Origin: Adenanthera pavonina
Lineage: Eukaryota; Streptophyta; Magnoliopsida; Fabales; Fabaceae
NCBI GenBank assembly: GCA_026686845.1
Contig: JAIVEN010000012.1
Span: 11,472,501 to 11,536,500, forward strand
Reading direction: 5' to 3'
DNA: 64,000 bases
A model generated the notes under the pieces. The model saw only the letters and a list, made by a program, of their open reading frames with translations. It had not been told where the DNA came from and did not search any database. Shown piece by piece: positions 21,688 to 35,120 of this stretch; position 1 is the stretch's first letter, and every line of letters begins with the position of its first letter. Position numbers and translations under genes: made by a program.

Positions 21688-24236
21688 TGTAACAACCCTC
21701 ATTACATTATCCCAAACTTAGTCTCTAGCTAATGAAGTATAATTGATGACATACACATAATTGGAGGGACCATGACGGAGGAAAAATAAAAAATGAGATA
21801 GAAGAGTACCATGCCTCGGTGAGAAATAGTGGCGTTATGGCAAACAATCTAGAATTTTGAAATATTTTTCTGGCCGAGACCACTTGTACCATGGAAGACT
21901 TATTAGCATTGCGGCGAGTGTCAGAAAATTTGTTTAAATTAGAAACATTTCAATTCAACAGAGTGTAAGACAGAGAAACAGAGAAAGAATAGAGAAGCAG
22001 CATTAGGGCTTCAGATTTTCAGCACTTGGGAGTACTTTTTGACCATTAGGAGCTTGATAAATTGTTGATAAGTGGTTCTTAATCCTCCCTCTCCATTTTT
22101 CTTCGATTTTGAGTTAGATTTTTTGGGTATATATTGTGATTTTTGGTTTTGGCTAAAATCTACCAATTAAAATGGATGAAATGAGATTTATAAGGTGTGA
22201 TTTAGTGCTTAAGATGCTTAGATATGAGTTTTAGAGGGAGTATATGTGATTTTGCTAGCTAAATCCTAGCTTAGTATTGTGCATGGAAGCATGGAATCTG
22301 AAGTACATGAGGTTGGTTAGAGTTTGAATGATCATTAGGAGCTCAATGATACATGAAATTATGGTTGGAATGTTGGGTTTAACCTAAATAGTCAAATTGT
22401 GGATTTTGCTCAAGCGGCATGTTGTGTTAATTGAGGTATTATGGTATTGTAAAGGTTGTTTCATTAATCAGAGGAGTACGAGTCATTAGTCAGTGATCTG
22501 AGAAGCTCCTAGAATCATGTGTGTATAGTATTGACAACTAGAGGTAACCAGGTGTTGTGTTATATTGTATGTTTAATATATATGATAGTGCATGTATATA
22601 TGTATATATGCTTTTTCCTTTCATATAATGATATTGTTATGTATGTGTGCATGGTTTTCTACATATCATGGTATGCATACAGGTAGATGACGTAAGATAT
22701 GATGATGAGTATGATAATGATTATGTACAATGATGTGATATTACATGATTTGCATGGCATGACATTAAGAATCATGAGAATGATGATGATTGTATGTTGA
22801 TATGACATGAACATCACCACATGACATTGTGAGGCAAGGTGGATCGGGTGGTGGTAATGATATATGATATGATATGATGACATATGATATAGATGAAATA
22901 AAGATGGGATCGTTGTAGCTAAATCTTTTCCTATGGCCAGGAGATAAAGACGGTAGTAGACTGCACCTTCCCTAAAATTACCACCAATTCACGGTGGTCA
23001 AGGGAAAGAAGAACAATGATCCAAGTAATAGTATTATCTTTGGCTGGATGCACTAGTGTGAGGTGAATTTAGTGATGTCCCAAAATTAGTCTTCATTGGC
23101 TGTTAGAAGGGAGTCGCTTATATGAAATGTCCTATGATGATGTTAGCTCGTGGTTCTAGCTGTGTACGAGGGAGACATGCATTCTATTTCATTGCGCATT
23201 CATAGCACCATGTAGATTATTGTATGATAGATATATATATTGCTTGTGGTTGTCCCCGGTTATTGAGACTTTATCTTAAACACCTCTCCAATGACTAATA
23301 TTTCAGGTAAAGGCTCTGGTACTAGTCCAGAGAAGACAAAGGAGTTATAATCTCTCTGACATTGGATTATTCAAGTCATGGTAGTATGTTGTGTTGCCTA
23401 TGTATGTTGTGCCAAGTTAGATAGCATGCTTGTAATTGACATGAGAATCCTACTGACTGTAACGATAATGGTTATGTGATAGGTAGGTGATGATATTGAA
23501 TGATATGGGATGATATTGATCACGATGAGTTTAAATGAGAAGATGTGATGCATGCATGGTTTAAAGTGATGATGTGTCATAACAGTAGTACATATGAGCC
23601 CAAAAGGGATTTTGGGTCGAGTATGTGAGTTTTGGACATATAGCGCATTATGTGAATTTGGGGTTTAAGGGGGTCAAATCTCATAAGAGCGGTCCCTTTT
23701 GAGGTGAAACCTCTTTGGACAAGTTGGTTGAGTCAATTTGGACTTGTGTGAATGGTCTATAATGGTCAAACTTCCTTTGGTGGCAATTGGAGCCCTAAAA
23801 TTGCAAGTTCTGGTCAAAAGTGACTAGAACGGTGTTTGGCATAGAAAATCTCCATGTGGAGTTAGATTGAGATGAAATTTATATCTATAGATAGGTTGGG
23901 ACACGATTAATTTGTAAGAATTGGAATCAGGTCTATCAAAGGTTAGAGTATAAAGTTATGTGCATAAAAAATTCACCCTAGAAGTTGAAAATTTACTATT
24001 ATGGTATTAGCATGAGGCACCACAGTGCCAATCCCCTTTGTTTCTGAAAACTGGAATGTGAAAGCACTGACACCACTACGGTACTGCTCACTACTGCTTT
24101 GCCTTTTTTTGGTCGCACTTGAAGTTTTAGGTTGTTTTTTATTAGTTTCTAGTTAAAGTTAAGGTGTTCTGGTCTAGATTGGTTAGTTTTTGAAGTAATT
24201 GTCAAGATTAGAGGTCAGTTGGAATAGGATGTTACA
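21688..24236 (+). mobile_element. Element B 5' LTR
   Basis: TGTAACAACCCTCATTACA at the start and GGATGTTACA at the end give 2,549 bp. The first 865 bases are repeated at 38,404-39,270. Internal 'gatgatgat' and 'catgatat' tracts (about 22,680-22,900) explain spurious minus-strand frames. Confidence 0.9.
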
Positions 24237-24239
24237 TTT

Positions 24240-24256
24240 TGGTACCAGAGCCATGG
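24240..24256 (+). other. Element B primer-binding site (tRNA-iMet type)
   Basis: TGGTACCAGAGCCATGG begins three bases after the LTR end. It matches the initiator-Met tRNA complement with one difference at position 6. Confidence 0.9.
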
Positions 24257-24385
24257 TTTTAACCATTGTTTCTGCTTGTGGTAATACTTGGCACAACTTC
24301 AAATACATAGACTTATATATATTCCCACTGTATTACCAGTCTAGAGCTATATAACTAAATATGTTGTTACTTGTGTGTTGGAGAA

Positions 24386-25379
24386 ATGTCTTGTAGAGGA
24401 AGACCGAGTAACAGTGATTTGAGAAAGGAGATACATGAGATGTTAGCAAGCTCAGTGACAGGGTGAATACACAGGGGAAAGCATTGAATAGGATGCAGGA
24501 GCAATTGAATCGACAAGAGTGTGGTGATGTGAATGAAGAAGCCGGTATGCATGTAGATCTGAATGCAAGAGATGACAATAATAATGAGAATGATAATAAG
24601 GTGGAACCTGAGAGATCCCCAAGGACTAAAAGAAGGGGTATCTCATCCCAATTGAGAGACTTTCAGAAGTTTGATCCCCCAGCTTTCGAAAGTACAATGG
24701 ATCCTGCATTGGGTGAGGAATAGATCCAACAATTAGAGACTATATTTGGTGTGATGGATTGCACCTCTGCAACTGGTAGTGTTTAAAATGGAGAAGAAGG
24801 CTAAGCATTGACAGAGGAGTATTCTCTCAAGTATTGAATCTATGAATGCTCTAATGACTTGGGAACATTTTAAAGAAAGATTTTTTGCATACTACTTCCC
24901 TTCAGCCTTAATGATGCAAAAGAAGGTCAAGTTTGTAACTTTTCAATAGGGAAATTTGTTAGCTGATGATTATATTGATCAATTCCTACATTTGGCAAAA
25001 TACTCCACCTATTTGAACAATTACCTTGATGACAGGTGGAAGGCTCAATGCTTGTTTGAGGAAGCTTGTCCAGAAATTAAGGAGCCGTTATCAGTGGTTG
25101 AATTTGTATCCTTTGAGGACTTGTGTGCAAAGATGCAAGTTATCTCTAGGCGAATGTGGGAAACAGAGGAAGAGAAGAGGAATTCAATGATCCAAGCCTT
25201 TTCTCATCTAGACCTACCAGAGGTGTTAGCAAAGGAAGTAGTTCTAGTAGTAGTAGTAGTAGCAGTCATGGTTCTAGTGGAGGAAGAGGTCATCATAATA
25301 GAGACTATCATGCAGAGGTAAAGATAGGTTTGGCCGAGATTAATCTAATAGAGGTAAGTATGGCAAAGGACAATTCTAT
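24386..25379 (+). pseudogene. Element B gag, first part
   Basis: ATG at 24,386 opens 'MSCRGRPSNSDLRKEIHEM', then a stop and frame change. The next open piece (24,463-24,723) has 'NTQGKALNRMQEQLNRQE', an Asn/Asp-rich linker and 'LRDFQKFDPPAFESTMDP', the usual start of the plant gypsy capsid. The capsid core follows with 'MTWEHFKERFF' (about 24,850) and 'ADDYIDQFLHLAKYSTYL' (24,960). A Ser-rich stretch near 25,230-25,280 comes from an AGT/AGC microsatellite. The frame is then cut by solo LTR A1 at the duplication TCTAT. Confidence 0.85.
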
Positions 25380-27919
25380 TATAACACCTTGATTTAGAAC
25401 TATTTTTCCATGTATTAGACCTCATTAGAGTCCAATTATATTTAGTTAGAAGCTTGAATCACATAAAATTTAAAAATAGAATTTTTTAATATTGTTCGTA
25501 CTGTTCACGTGAACCAAATCTTTTTACCGACTGAACTTTGTAAAATCCTAACTAATTCAATAAAAATCACATGAAAGTGATTCAAGTATCTAAAAATAGA
25601 TTAAAAGATTATATACATGGAAAAATATAAAACATAACAATTATTAGGCCAATTTGTATAGTAAATTTCGTGAAGTTCTACTATTTATATGGTCAATTTT
25701 AGAAAATCCAATTTTCTGGAGCTAAATTTGAAAAATCACCATAACTCATACACTGATCCAAATTGAGTTCTCTTTAGACCATTTTAAAGTTCTTTATGTA
25801 TACTTTCTAACCATATATAACATTCATGCTCTGAATCACAAAATATACAAACAATGATAGGTTTACTCTATAGAGGTCAGAATGACCATTTGAATCCTAG
25901 TATTTTGCAAAACAAAAGTTATAAAATATTTTCATAGCCATAATTCATCCTCATCTCATGCCATACATTCACTAAGACCTAAAGAAACATAAAATCTTGA
26001 AGAAACATATTTAACATTATATGTACAAATTTACACAAAAGTTCTAAATTCATGGCCATTGTAAGTACTAGTAAATCATTCACCAAGTTCTTTCTCCTTT
26101 CCTTTCTTTTCCTTGGTGGTCTGGCCATAATTGCTTCCTAAACATGTTTAGTATGTGGGTGGGTAAGATTCAAATAATCTCAGTAGCTAATACCCAAACA
26201 TGCCATTATATTATCACATTGAGCATAAAAACATCACGAAACCATATTCCATCACATTAGCATAATGAAGTCATACAAGTTAACAAAATTTTCAGTAGAG
26301 TTTTGTTCAGAAAAATGGATGTCTTGAGGTCTCAATAACCCTCAAACAACTCATCCAATAACATTAAACCATCACAAAACAACATTATACTCTTATGACA
26401 AAGAATCAATCACATTGAAAGTAAGTATGACAATACATTTCAAGTAAGGGAAATTAACTACCTTTGTGTTCCCTAGCTTCCTACACTTGGTACACCATTT
26501 TTCAAGCCTTCCACAACTTCCTTGAACCTAGCCATATCATTATTCAAGCTTCTTAGCCACTGGTTTCAAGGATTACACTATACCAAACTCATAAAACCAA
26601 AAATTTTCATGTTGGCTTCCTTTGAGATTTTCTTGAAACCAACACTTGGACTTAACTAATTTGGATCCAAGGAATCCATTTTTGGGGTCAAAAACATGAA
26701 ATTTAAACTCTAAATATAAACTCTTTTTGGCCAAAATCATGAAAAATAGGAAGAAATTGCTATGCTTCTTAATACAACAAACTGCTTCCTTATCCATGCT
26801 TTAGGTGACTAATCTAGAATTTTCCATATGTTTAATGGTTGGTAAACTCATTTCCTACATAAATCATGGTTCATTCAAAACCCTAAGAGAGTGAGGAAGA
26901 AAATGTACTCATGAACCATGCACCAAACACTACCAACAACAACTAAGGTGGTAGATTAACTTATGAAAGTTTGTGCCTTCGATTTCCCTTGAGCTTTCCT
27001 CTTCTTCTTTCTCTCTTTCTCTCTTGCTTTCTTGCATTTTCTCCAATGGTTTTTGCTGCTGAATGACTCGTGAAAATGACAAGGAAAGAGAGAGTTTAAG
27101 TGGTTAATTAAGTAGCTTAATCATGGCTAATTACCATGGTTACTTTTTTTGCCAAAAATAAACAACTTCTTATAGAAGTTTTCACAAAAATTTTTTTCTG
27201 CTCATCTACCGCAAATATCACACCAACAAGAGAATTTCAAGTGTCAAAATTGCTCTATTTTTCCTAATCCAGATATATCTTGAATAGCGTAATTTTTAAT
27301 TGTACTGATAAAACTGCTTTTTACAGTAATTTAACATTTTTAGGCTGTAAGACTATTCTAAATTTATTTTTATATTTCTTTAATCATTCTATCTCAAATG
27401 GTATCTATGTGAGGCTAATATCCTGTCATGGTTACCTTTTAATCATCGGTGGGGCTCACAATCTACTTTATTGTTATAAAATTACTTTTAAACACTCAGC
27501 ACTCATTGTTTCTTCATCATTGAACATTAACTCTTAGTGTCATATACCATGGGACTTCTCTCATCTAGGGCTTCATTCTGACAGTAATTTTATATATTTA
27601 CAAAATTATCCCTTACCCAAGGTTAAATTATAATTCTTAAAACTTTCAAGTCATTAGGTGTAATTTTTCCTAAGGGCTTTTTCTCTTCTCATCCCACGTA
27701 ATTTTTATAAATTTTGAGATGTGGTTTTCATTTTTATAATTCTTTAGGAGTAAAATATAATTTCTCATTTTTCTGTCCAATAGGGAAAAATGACCTCTTT
27801 ACACTATTTCATGTAAAATAGTGTATGTTCGTATTCATGAATTCCTTGTATATTTCATGTTATTGTTTATTTCTTACTCTTTCATTACTTGATATCCAAT
27901 AAAATTTGGGGATATTACA
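25380..27919 (+). mobile_element. Solo LTR A1 in element B gag
   Basis: A 2,540-bp block TATAACACCTTG...GGGGATATTACA with a perfect flanking repeat TCTAT (25,375-25,379; 27,920-27,924). The first base pair of the canonical TGTAACACC has changed to TA. The 5' part ('ccatgtattagacctcatta') and 3' part ('gacttctctcatctagg', 'tcattaggtgtaattttt') match A2 and A3. No coding sequence; small frames at 26,573 and 27,280 are chance. Confidence 0.9.
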
Positions 27920-28620
27920 TCTATAAAGGAGGCTTTGACCAAGGGAGCTCCTGTTAAAGTGAATTTACAGGAAGAGACTCAGCACCATCATAATACAGTT
28001 TAGGTAGTGCCTCAAATCCATGCACAAATTATGGGATGAACCATGGCAATCGTCTATGCTTGATTTGTAATAACTCTGGGAAGCCAGGACACATGTCATG
28101 GAATTATCGTGTGCCAAGACGATGCCCGAACGAGTCTTCACAATAACCTGACAGGAGGCGAATGCAGCACCTAACTTGATCAAAGGTAGACTAAAACTCA
28201 ATGGTTTCTTTATTCATGCATTGTTTGATTTTGATGCATTGCATTCCGTTATATCTTTTGATTATGCTTGGAAATTGGGTATTGTGGCAATGGAATTACC
28301 TTTTGAATTATCGTTATCCATGCCCATGGGAATTTCACTAAGAACTATGCAGGCTTGTCTATATTGTGTGGCTCATTTTGAACATTGAAGTACTACTCTA
28401 GATCTAATCTGTCTACCATTGCAATAGATTGATGTTATCATTAAGATGGATTGGTTAGAGGCAAATAATGCTATTTTTAATTGTGCTTTGAAGATTTTGT
28501 CATTACCCATGAATATCCTTAGTATTGAAGGGGATGGAAATGTTTGCTTGTCCTTTGCTCAAGCTGATAGGTATTTGAGAAAAAAGGCGTCTAGAATTCC
28601 TGGTTTTCTTCTCTATTAAC
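27920..28620 (+). pseudogene. Element B gag end and protease
   Basis: Resuming after A1, the frame shows a damaged zinc knuckle ('CLICNNSGKPGHMSWNY', where the second Cys pair and last Cys are altered). The protease (about 28,176-28,388) has the active-site stretch 'HALFDFDALHSVISFD', where the expected DSGA reads DFDA. Loss of the Gly next to the catalytic Asp would inactivate it. After 28,388 a stop is followed by linker sequence with 'VIIKMDWLEANNAIF'. Confidence 0.85.
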
Positions 28621-28941
28621 ATGAATGAAGAAGGAGGTATAGAAAGATATTCAGTTGTATGTGAATATCGTGATGTGTTTCTAGAGGAGATTACCGGCTT
28701 GCCACCACCACGAGAACTGGAGTTTTCCATCAATTTGGTGTTCGGGACAAGTAATATTTCTAAGACTCCATATCGAATAGCACCATCTGAATTAAAAGAA
28801 CTCAAAAAGCATATTGAAGATTTGTGAAAAGGGGTTTCATCAAACCAAGTGTCTTACCTTGGGGAGTTCCAGTGTTATTTATTAGAAATAAGGATGGTAG
28901 CCTCAGATTGTGCATTGATTACAAGTAGCTAAATCGAGTGA
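28621..28941 (+). pseudogene. Element B pre-RT linker and RT start
   Basis: An open stretch from 28,621 has 'MNEEGGIERYSVVCEY', 'DVFLEEITGLPPPRELEFS', 'PYRIAPSELKELK', then after a frame change 'GFIKPSVLPWGVPVLF' and 'LRLCIDYK'. This is the fingers region of a plant gypsy RT. A TAG replaces Gln just after DYK. The frame is interrupted at AGTGA by solo LTR A2 and picks up again at 34,082. Confidence 0.85.
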
Positions 28942-31900
28942 TGTAATATTCTAAAATTTCACTTGATACTAATTAATGAAAGAGGACATAATCAATAATA
29001 ATATAAAATGTACAAGAAATTTGTGAAAATAGACAGACACCATTTTGTATGAAATAGGGCAAAGAGATCATATTTTCCGATTGGACGAAAAGTGAGAATT
29101 ATATTTTTACCCCCAAAGAATTTCAAAAATGATATCCATGTCCCTAAATTCACATAAATCACGTTGAGAAGAAATAGAAAAGCCCTTGGAGAAAATTACA
29201 CCTAGTGACCTAAAGTTTCTAAAGTGATAATTTAACCCTAGGTTAAGAGAAATTTTGTAAATATATAAAATTACTATAAGAACAAAGCTCTCGATAAGAG
29301 AAGTCCAATGGTATATGGTACTAAGGGTTAATGTTCAAGAATAAAGAAATAATCAGTGCCGAGTGTCTAAAAGTAATAGTAAACTGATAAAATAAATGTG
29401 GGTTCTACCGATGGTTAAAAAGTAATTAGGATAGAATATGGGCCATACATAGATACCATTTGAGACAGGATAATTAAGAAAATATAAAAATAAAATTGGA
29501 ATAGTCCTATAACACAAACATGCTAATTTACTGTAAAAAATGAGTTTATCGATATGATTAAAAATTACCTAGTTCAAGATATATCTAGACCAGGAAAAAT
29601 TGAGCAATTGAAGGAAACTTCAAGCCCCTTGTGCATGACATTTGCTGCAGGCCATAAGGTTATACAATTATTTAATAATTCTTGGCAAAACTTCTTAAAG
29701 AAGGTTACAAAAAAGTAACCTTAGTTGGCTTAATACACTAACCATGATTAGCCATCAATTAAGTCACCTAACTCACCTCTTTCCTCTCCATTTTCATGAG
29801 ATCTTCTGCAGTAAAAACCAGAAAGAAAATGCAAGAAAAGAAAGGAAGAAAGAGGGAAAGAAAGAAGAGAAATCTAAGGGAAATTGAAGCTCAAGTTGGT
29901 AAGTTTGCATCCTAGCACTTCAAGCTTGCTATTTATGATGTTTAAAGCATGATTCATGGAGTAGAATTTCTTCTCCATCCTCTTAGGGTTTTCAGCGAAA
30001 ATGTGATTTATCAAGGGGATGAGTTTTTAAACCATTAAACTTAGGGAAAAGCTTAGACTAACCACTAGAAGCAAGCATCCATGGCTAGTTTGAAGTGTTT
30101 TGAAGAAAATATTTTTCTTCCATTTTATGCCAATTTCGGTCAGAACAGGGGGAGTATTTAGATTTGGAATTTCATGATTTTGACCTCAAAAATGGATTCT
30201 CCATGGTCTAAAATCTTAAAAACAAGTGTGTTGTACAAAGAAAGATCATAGGAAAACTAAGTGAAAAAGTTAAGGTTTAGTGGGCATAGTATTGTGTAAT
30301 TCCAAAAATTAGTGACTAAATTGATTAAATGATGATATGGTTAGGTCCAAGGAAGTTTTAGGAGGTCCAATAAGTGGCATATCAAGTGTGAAAAGCAAGG
30401 GAGTACTATAAGGTAGTTAATATCTCATACTTGTATTATATTATCATATTTGTTTTCAACATATTTTATGCCTTGTTATATGATTGTAATGATATTTTGA
30501 GATGATTTATGTGTATTGGCCGAGTTGATTGAGGGGCATTGTGTAACACCTCTCTTATGGGCCCATTTTCCATGTATTTAATCATTCTGTAGTCCATTTA
30601 TATCATAGTAGGATCTTGAATCACAATAAAAGCCATAATAAAATTTTTCCAACTTTGGGCATTATTCATTTAATCAAATTTATTTATTCCTATTAAACTT
30701 TGAAAAATCATAACTAAATCAATAAAAATCATATGCATGTGATTAAAGTCTCTAGGGATAACTTATAACTTTCTCTACATGGGAAAAATATAAGTCAGAG
30801 CAAGGATTGTACTGATCTGTATAGCAAACTCTATGAAATTTCACAATTTATACAAAAACTACAAAATAATCATTTTAATTGGGATTAAATATAAAAATCA
30901 GCCAAATATTGCTCACACATCTAATTTGAGTGTTCTTTGGACCATTGGAGAGCTCTACTTGTCAACATTTAAATCATGTATATCATTCATACTTTATACA
31001 TCAAAAAGTCTAAACAATGGCATGTTTACTCTATATAGGTCAAGATGACCTTTTACCTCTTACTACTTTCCCACACAAAAGCCATAAAATATTTTCATGG
31101 CCATATATCATTTTCATGCTATACCATACTTTAGCTATGACCTAAGGCATCATAAAAACTTGAAGAAACATACTTAACATCACATTTACAAAATTACACA
31201 AAAAGGTCAAAGCTCATGGCCATTGTTAGAATTATCAAGTTAATGGCCAAATTCATTCTCCTTTCCTTTCTCTTGCTTGGTGGTCTTGCCATTGTTGCTA
31301 TCTATTCATGGTTAATATTTGGGAAGGTGAGATTCAAAGAATCTTAGTAGTTAACACCCAACATGCCATCACATCATCACATTAAGCATGAAAACATCAA
31401 GATAACACATTTTGAATACATTAACATATTTGCATAATATGAATTCATAAAATTTTTGGTAGAGTTTCGTTTTGATAAATGGACATCCCAGGGTCTCAAT
31501 GCCCCTCAATCAACTCAACCAATGCACATAAATCATCTCAAAATATCATTGCAATCATATGACAAGGCATAAAGTACATTGAAAACAAACATGATAACAT
31601 AATGCTAGTATGGGAAATTAACTACCTTATGATGCTCCCTTGCTCTCCAGACTTGGTATGCCACTTCTTGAGCCTTCTAAGACTTCCTTGAACCTAATCT
31701 TGTCATCATTGAACCAATTTAGCCATTGGTTTTTTGGAATTATACAATACCATAAAACTAAAACCCAAATTTTTCACTTAGCTTTCCTTGGATCTTTCTT
31801 TGTACAACACACTTGTCCTTAAGGTTTTGGACCATGGGGAATCCATTTTTGAGGTCAAAATCATGAAATTAAAAATTAAATACTCCCCCTGTTCTGGCCA

Positions 31901-34081
31901 AAATCTGACCTAAGTGATTGGAAAAGATTTCATTCAAATCACTTCAAACCATCCATGGATTCATGCTTCTAATGTCTAGTCTAAGCTTTTTCCTAAGTTT
32001 AATGGTTCCAAACTCATTCATATTGCTAAATCACATTTTGCCTGAAATCGACAGAAACCCTAAGATGGAAAGGAAGCAAACTAAACCATAAAACATACTT
32101 TGAAAGCCATAGATAGTAAGCTTAAGTTGGTAGTATAGAAACTTACTGATTTGTGCTTCAATTTTCCTTTGATTTCTCTTCCTTTTTCTCTTCCTTCTTC
32201 CTCCCTTTTCTTGCATTTTTTCTGGTCTATTTTAGGCTTATGGTTCACATGTGAATGGTGAGGAAAGAGAAGGGCTTAAGTGGTTAATTAAGTGACTAAT
32301 GATGTAGCCAATCATGGTTACTTTTTGCTAATCCTTGATTACCTTTTTTACATACTTCTTCAAGAAGTATTCCAAAAATAACATAATATTACTTTGTGTC
32401 ACATGGGCATAGAAAAGTCAAGCATTGGAGAGCTTGAGGTGTCCAAAAATTGCCCAATTTTCCTGATCCAGATATATCTCAATTCGAGTACTTTTTAACC
32501 GTACCGATAAAATTATCTTTGTAGTAATTTAGCATTTTTGGGATGCAAGACTATTCTAATTTTATTTTTATATTTCCGTAATTACTCTATCCCAAATGGT
32601 AATTGTGTATGACCCATATCCTGACCCGATTTCTTTTTAACCATCGATAAGGGCCACAGTTTACTTTATCAATTTAATATTACTTTTGGACACTCGGCAC
32701 TAATTATTTCTTTACTCTTGAATATTAACCCTCAATACCATATACCATTGGTCTTCTCTCATCGAGGGTTTCGTTTTGACAGTAATTTTGCATATTTACA
32801 AAATTTCCCTTGACATGGGTTCAATTTTAATTTTTGAAACTTTTGGGTCATTAGGTGTAATTTTTCCCATGGCTTTTCTCTTTCTCCCTCTACGTAGATT
32901 TTAATACTTTTGGGACATAAATGTCATTTTTAAAATTTTTTAGGAGCAAAAATGTAATTTTTACATTTTTTCATTCAACTGAGAAAAATGATCTATTTGC
33001 CCTATTTCACGCAAAATAATGTCTGTCCGTTTTTGTGAATTCCTTCTATATTTTATGTTATCATCAATTATGTCCTCTTTTATCACTTAGTATCCAGTAA
33101 AATTTTGGGATATTACACATTGAGACCTCAGGATATCCATTTTCCAAAACAAAACTCTGCTGAAAATTTTATGAATTTATATAATGTAATTGTGTTAATA
33201 TATTCAAAATGTGTTATCTTGATATTTTCATGCTTAAACTGATGATATGATGGCATGCTGGGTGTTAGCTACAGAGATTCTTTAAATCTCACCCTCCCAA
33301 ATATGACACATGAATAGGGAACAATTATGGCAAGACTATCCATGAAGAGAAAAGAAAGGAGAAAGAGTTTAATATTTAAGTTAGTGATACTTGCATAGGC
33401 CATGAACTTGGAACTTTTAAGTAAATTTGTAGATATAATATTGGATATGTTTCTTCAAGCTTTCATGTTCCTTTAAGTCTTAAGGAATGTATGGTATAAT
33501 ATGAAGATGATATATATAGCCATGTAAATATTTTATAGCTTTTGTTTGGTGAAGTAGTAAGATATAAATGGTCATTCTAACCTATGCAGAGTGAATATGC
33601 CACTATTTAGACTTTTTGATGTATAAAGTGTAAATGTTATATATGGTTAAAAAGTATATAGACAGGGCTTTAAAATGATCTAAAGATCACTCAATTTGGA
33701 TGTGTATACGAATTATGGTGATTTTTCGAATCTAGCACATAAAACTGGAATTTTAGAAATTTACCATATAAACAGTGAAATTTTCACGAAATTTACTGTA
33801 TTAATTGGTCAAGTATTTGATCTAATTGATATTTTTCTCATGTAGATGATAGTTTGAGCTATCTATAGAGACTTGAATCACTCTCATATGATTTTTATTA
33901 AATTAGTTAGATTTTCAGAATTTTTCCAAAAAAGAAGAAAAAATGGGATTAAATGAATAGTACCATTTAAAGTGATTAAATTTATTATAATATTTTAATG
34001 TGATTCAAGCTTCTAATTAAGTAAAATTAGTCTCTAATGAGGTCTAATACATGGGAAACGGTCCAAGGTAGAGGTGTCACA
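28942..34081 (-). mobile_element. Solo LTR A2 in element B RT (split by A3)
   Basis: Outer limits are TGTAATATTC (28,942) and AGGTGTCACA (34,081), flanked by a perfect repeat AGTGA (28,937-28,941; 34,082-34,086). Read on the minus strand it starts TGTGACACCT and ends in GAATATTACA, so it is inverted relative to A1 and A3. Subtracting the nested A3 and its duplication leaves about 2,560 bp, the same size as the other A-type solo LTRs. Confidence 0.9.
30542..33117 (+). mobile_element. Solo LTR A3 nested in A2
   Basis: A 2,576-bp block TGTAACACCTCTC...TTGGGATATTACA with a perfect repeat CATTG (30,537-30,541; 33,118-33,122). The A2 sequence 'gattgaggggcattg' on the left continues on the right with 'agacctcaggatatcc', matching the uninterrupted order in A6 and A1 on the opposite strand. 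It has no protein domains. It is the youngest of the B/A2/A3 series by position. Confidence 0.93.
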
Positions 34082-35120
34082 AGTGACAATTAAGAATAAA
34101 TATCCCTTGCCACGGATTGAAGACTTGATTGATCAGTTGGTGAGTGCCTCAGTTTTCTCTAAAATTAATTTGAGCTTCGGATACCAACAATTACGTGTGT
34201 GTGCTGAAGATATGCCTAAAACTGCTTTCCAAACTCGATATGGGTAACATGAGTTCCTTGTGATGCCCTTAGGGTTGACTAATGTCCCGACAGTCTTCAT
34301 GAATTATATGAACAGGGTATTTCAGCCATATCTGGACAAGTTTGTGGTGGTATTTATCGATGATATTCTGATATGCTCTAAGAGTATGGATTGGCATACA
34401 CTCTATCTTCAAACTGTATTTCAAGTGTTGTGAGATCACCAGCTATATGCCAAGCTTTGTAAATATGAGTTTTGGCTATGGGAGGTGAAATTCATAGGCC
34501 ATGTGATTTCTGAGGAAGGTGTAGCAATGGACCCTAGTAAAGTAAAAGCAGTGTTGAACTAAGAAAGACTACAATCAATGATTGAAATTCTTAGGTTTCT
34601 TGGATTGGCTAGTTACTACCAAAGGTTCATCAAGGGATTCTCTTAACTTGTTATGCTATTGACTAGACTCACCCACATTGATCAATCTTTCATTTGGGAT
34701 GACAAGTGTGAGAGAGCATTCCAAGAACTAAAGGTTCGTCTAACATCCACCCTAGTGTTGATTATCCCTAACCCTCTTAAGCCATTCATAGTTTATATGG
34801 ATGCTTCTAAGAGGGGTCTAGGGTGTGTGTTGATGCAACAAGGAAGAGTTGTAATGTATGCTTCAAGGTAGTTGAATCCTTATGAAGAGAACTATCCTAC
34901 TCATGACCATGAGCTAGCAGCTGTAGTATTTGCCTTGAAGTTATGGTGGCATTATCTATATGGCACTCAGTTCAAGGTATTCAATGATCATAAGATTTTA
35001 AAGTATCTTTTTTATCAGAAAGAGTTGAACATGAGACAAAGGTGATGGGTAGGATTCTTGAAAGATTATGAATTTGCTTTGAAGTATCACCCTTGGAAAG
35101 CCAATATAGTGGCAGATATG
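34082..35120 (+). pseudogene. Element B RT palm/thumb and RNase H
   Basis: After A2 the RT resumes with 'TIKNKYPLPRIEDLIDQL', then 'FQTRYG', 'LVMPLGLTNVPTVFM' and the catalytic 'VVFIDDILICSK' (about 34,345-34,385). RNase H follows with 'VYMDASKRGLGCVLMQQGR' (first acidic residue kept, unlike C), 'YPTHDHELAAVVFALKLW' and 'FNDHKILKYLF' (Asp of 'SDHKS' kept). Stops occur at 34,252 (TAA, usually Glu) and 34,432 among others. RT and RNase H copy and degrade the element RNA. Confidence 0.9.

Noticed and set aside
22659..22883. Minus-strand His/Ile-rich frame
   Set aside because: Same LTR repeat tract in element B, read in reverse.
24333..24578. Minus-strand frames over element B gag start
   Set aside because: Antisense shadows of the gag N-terminus.
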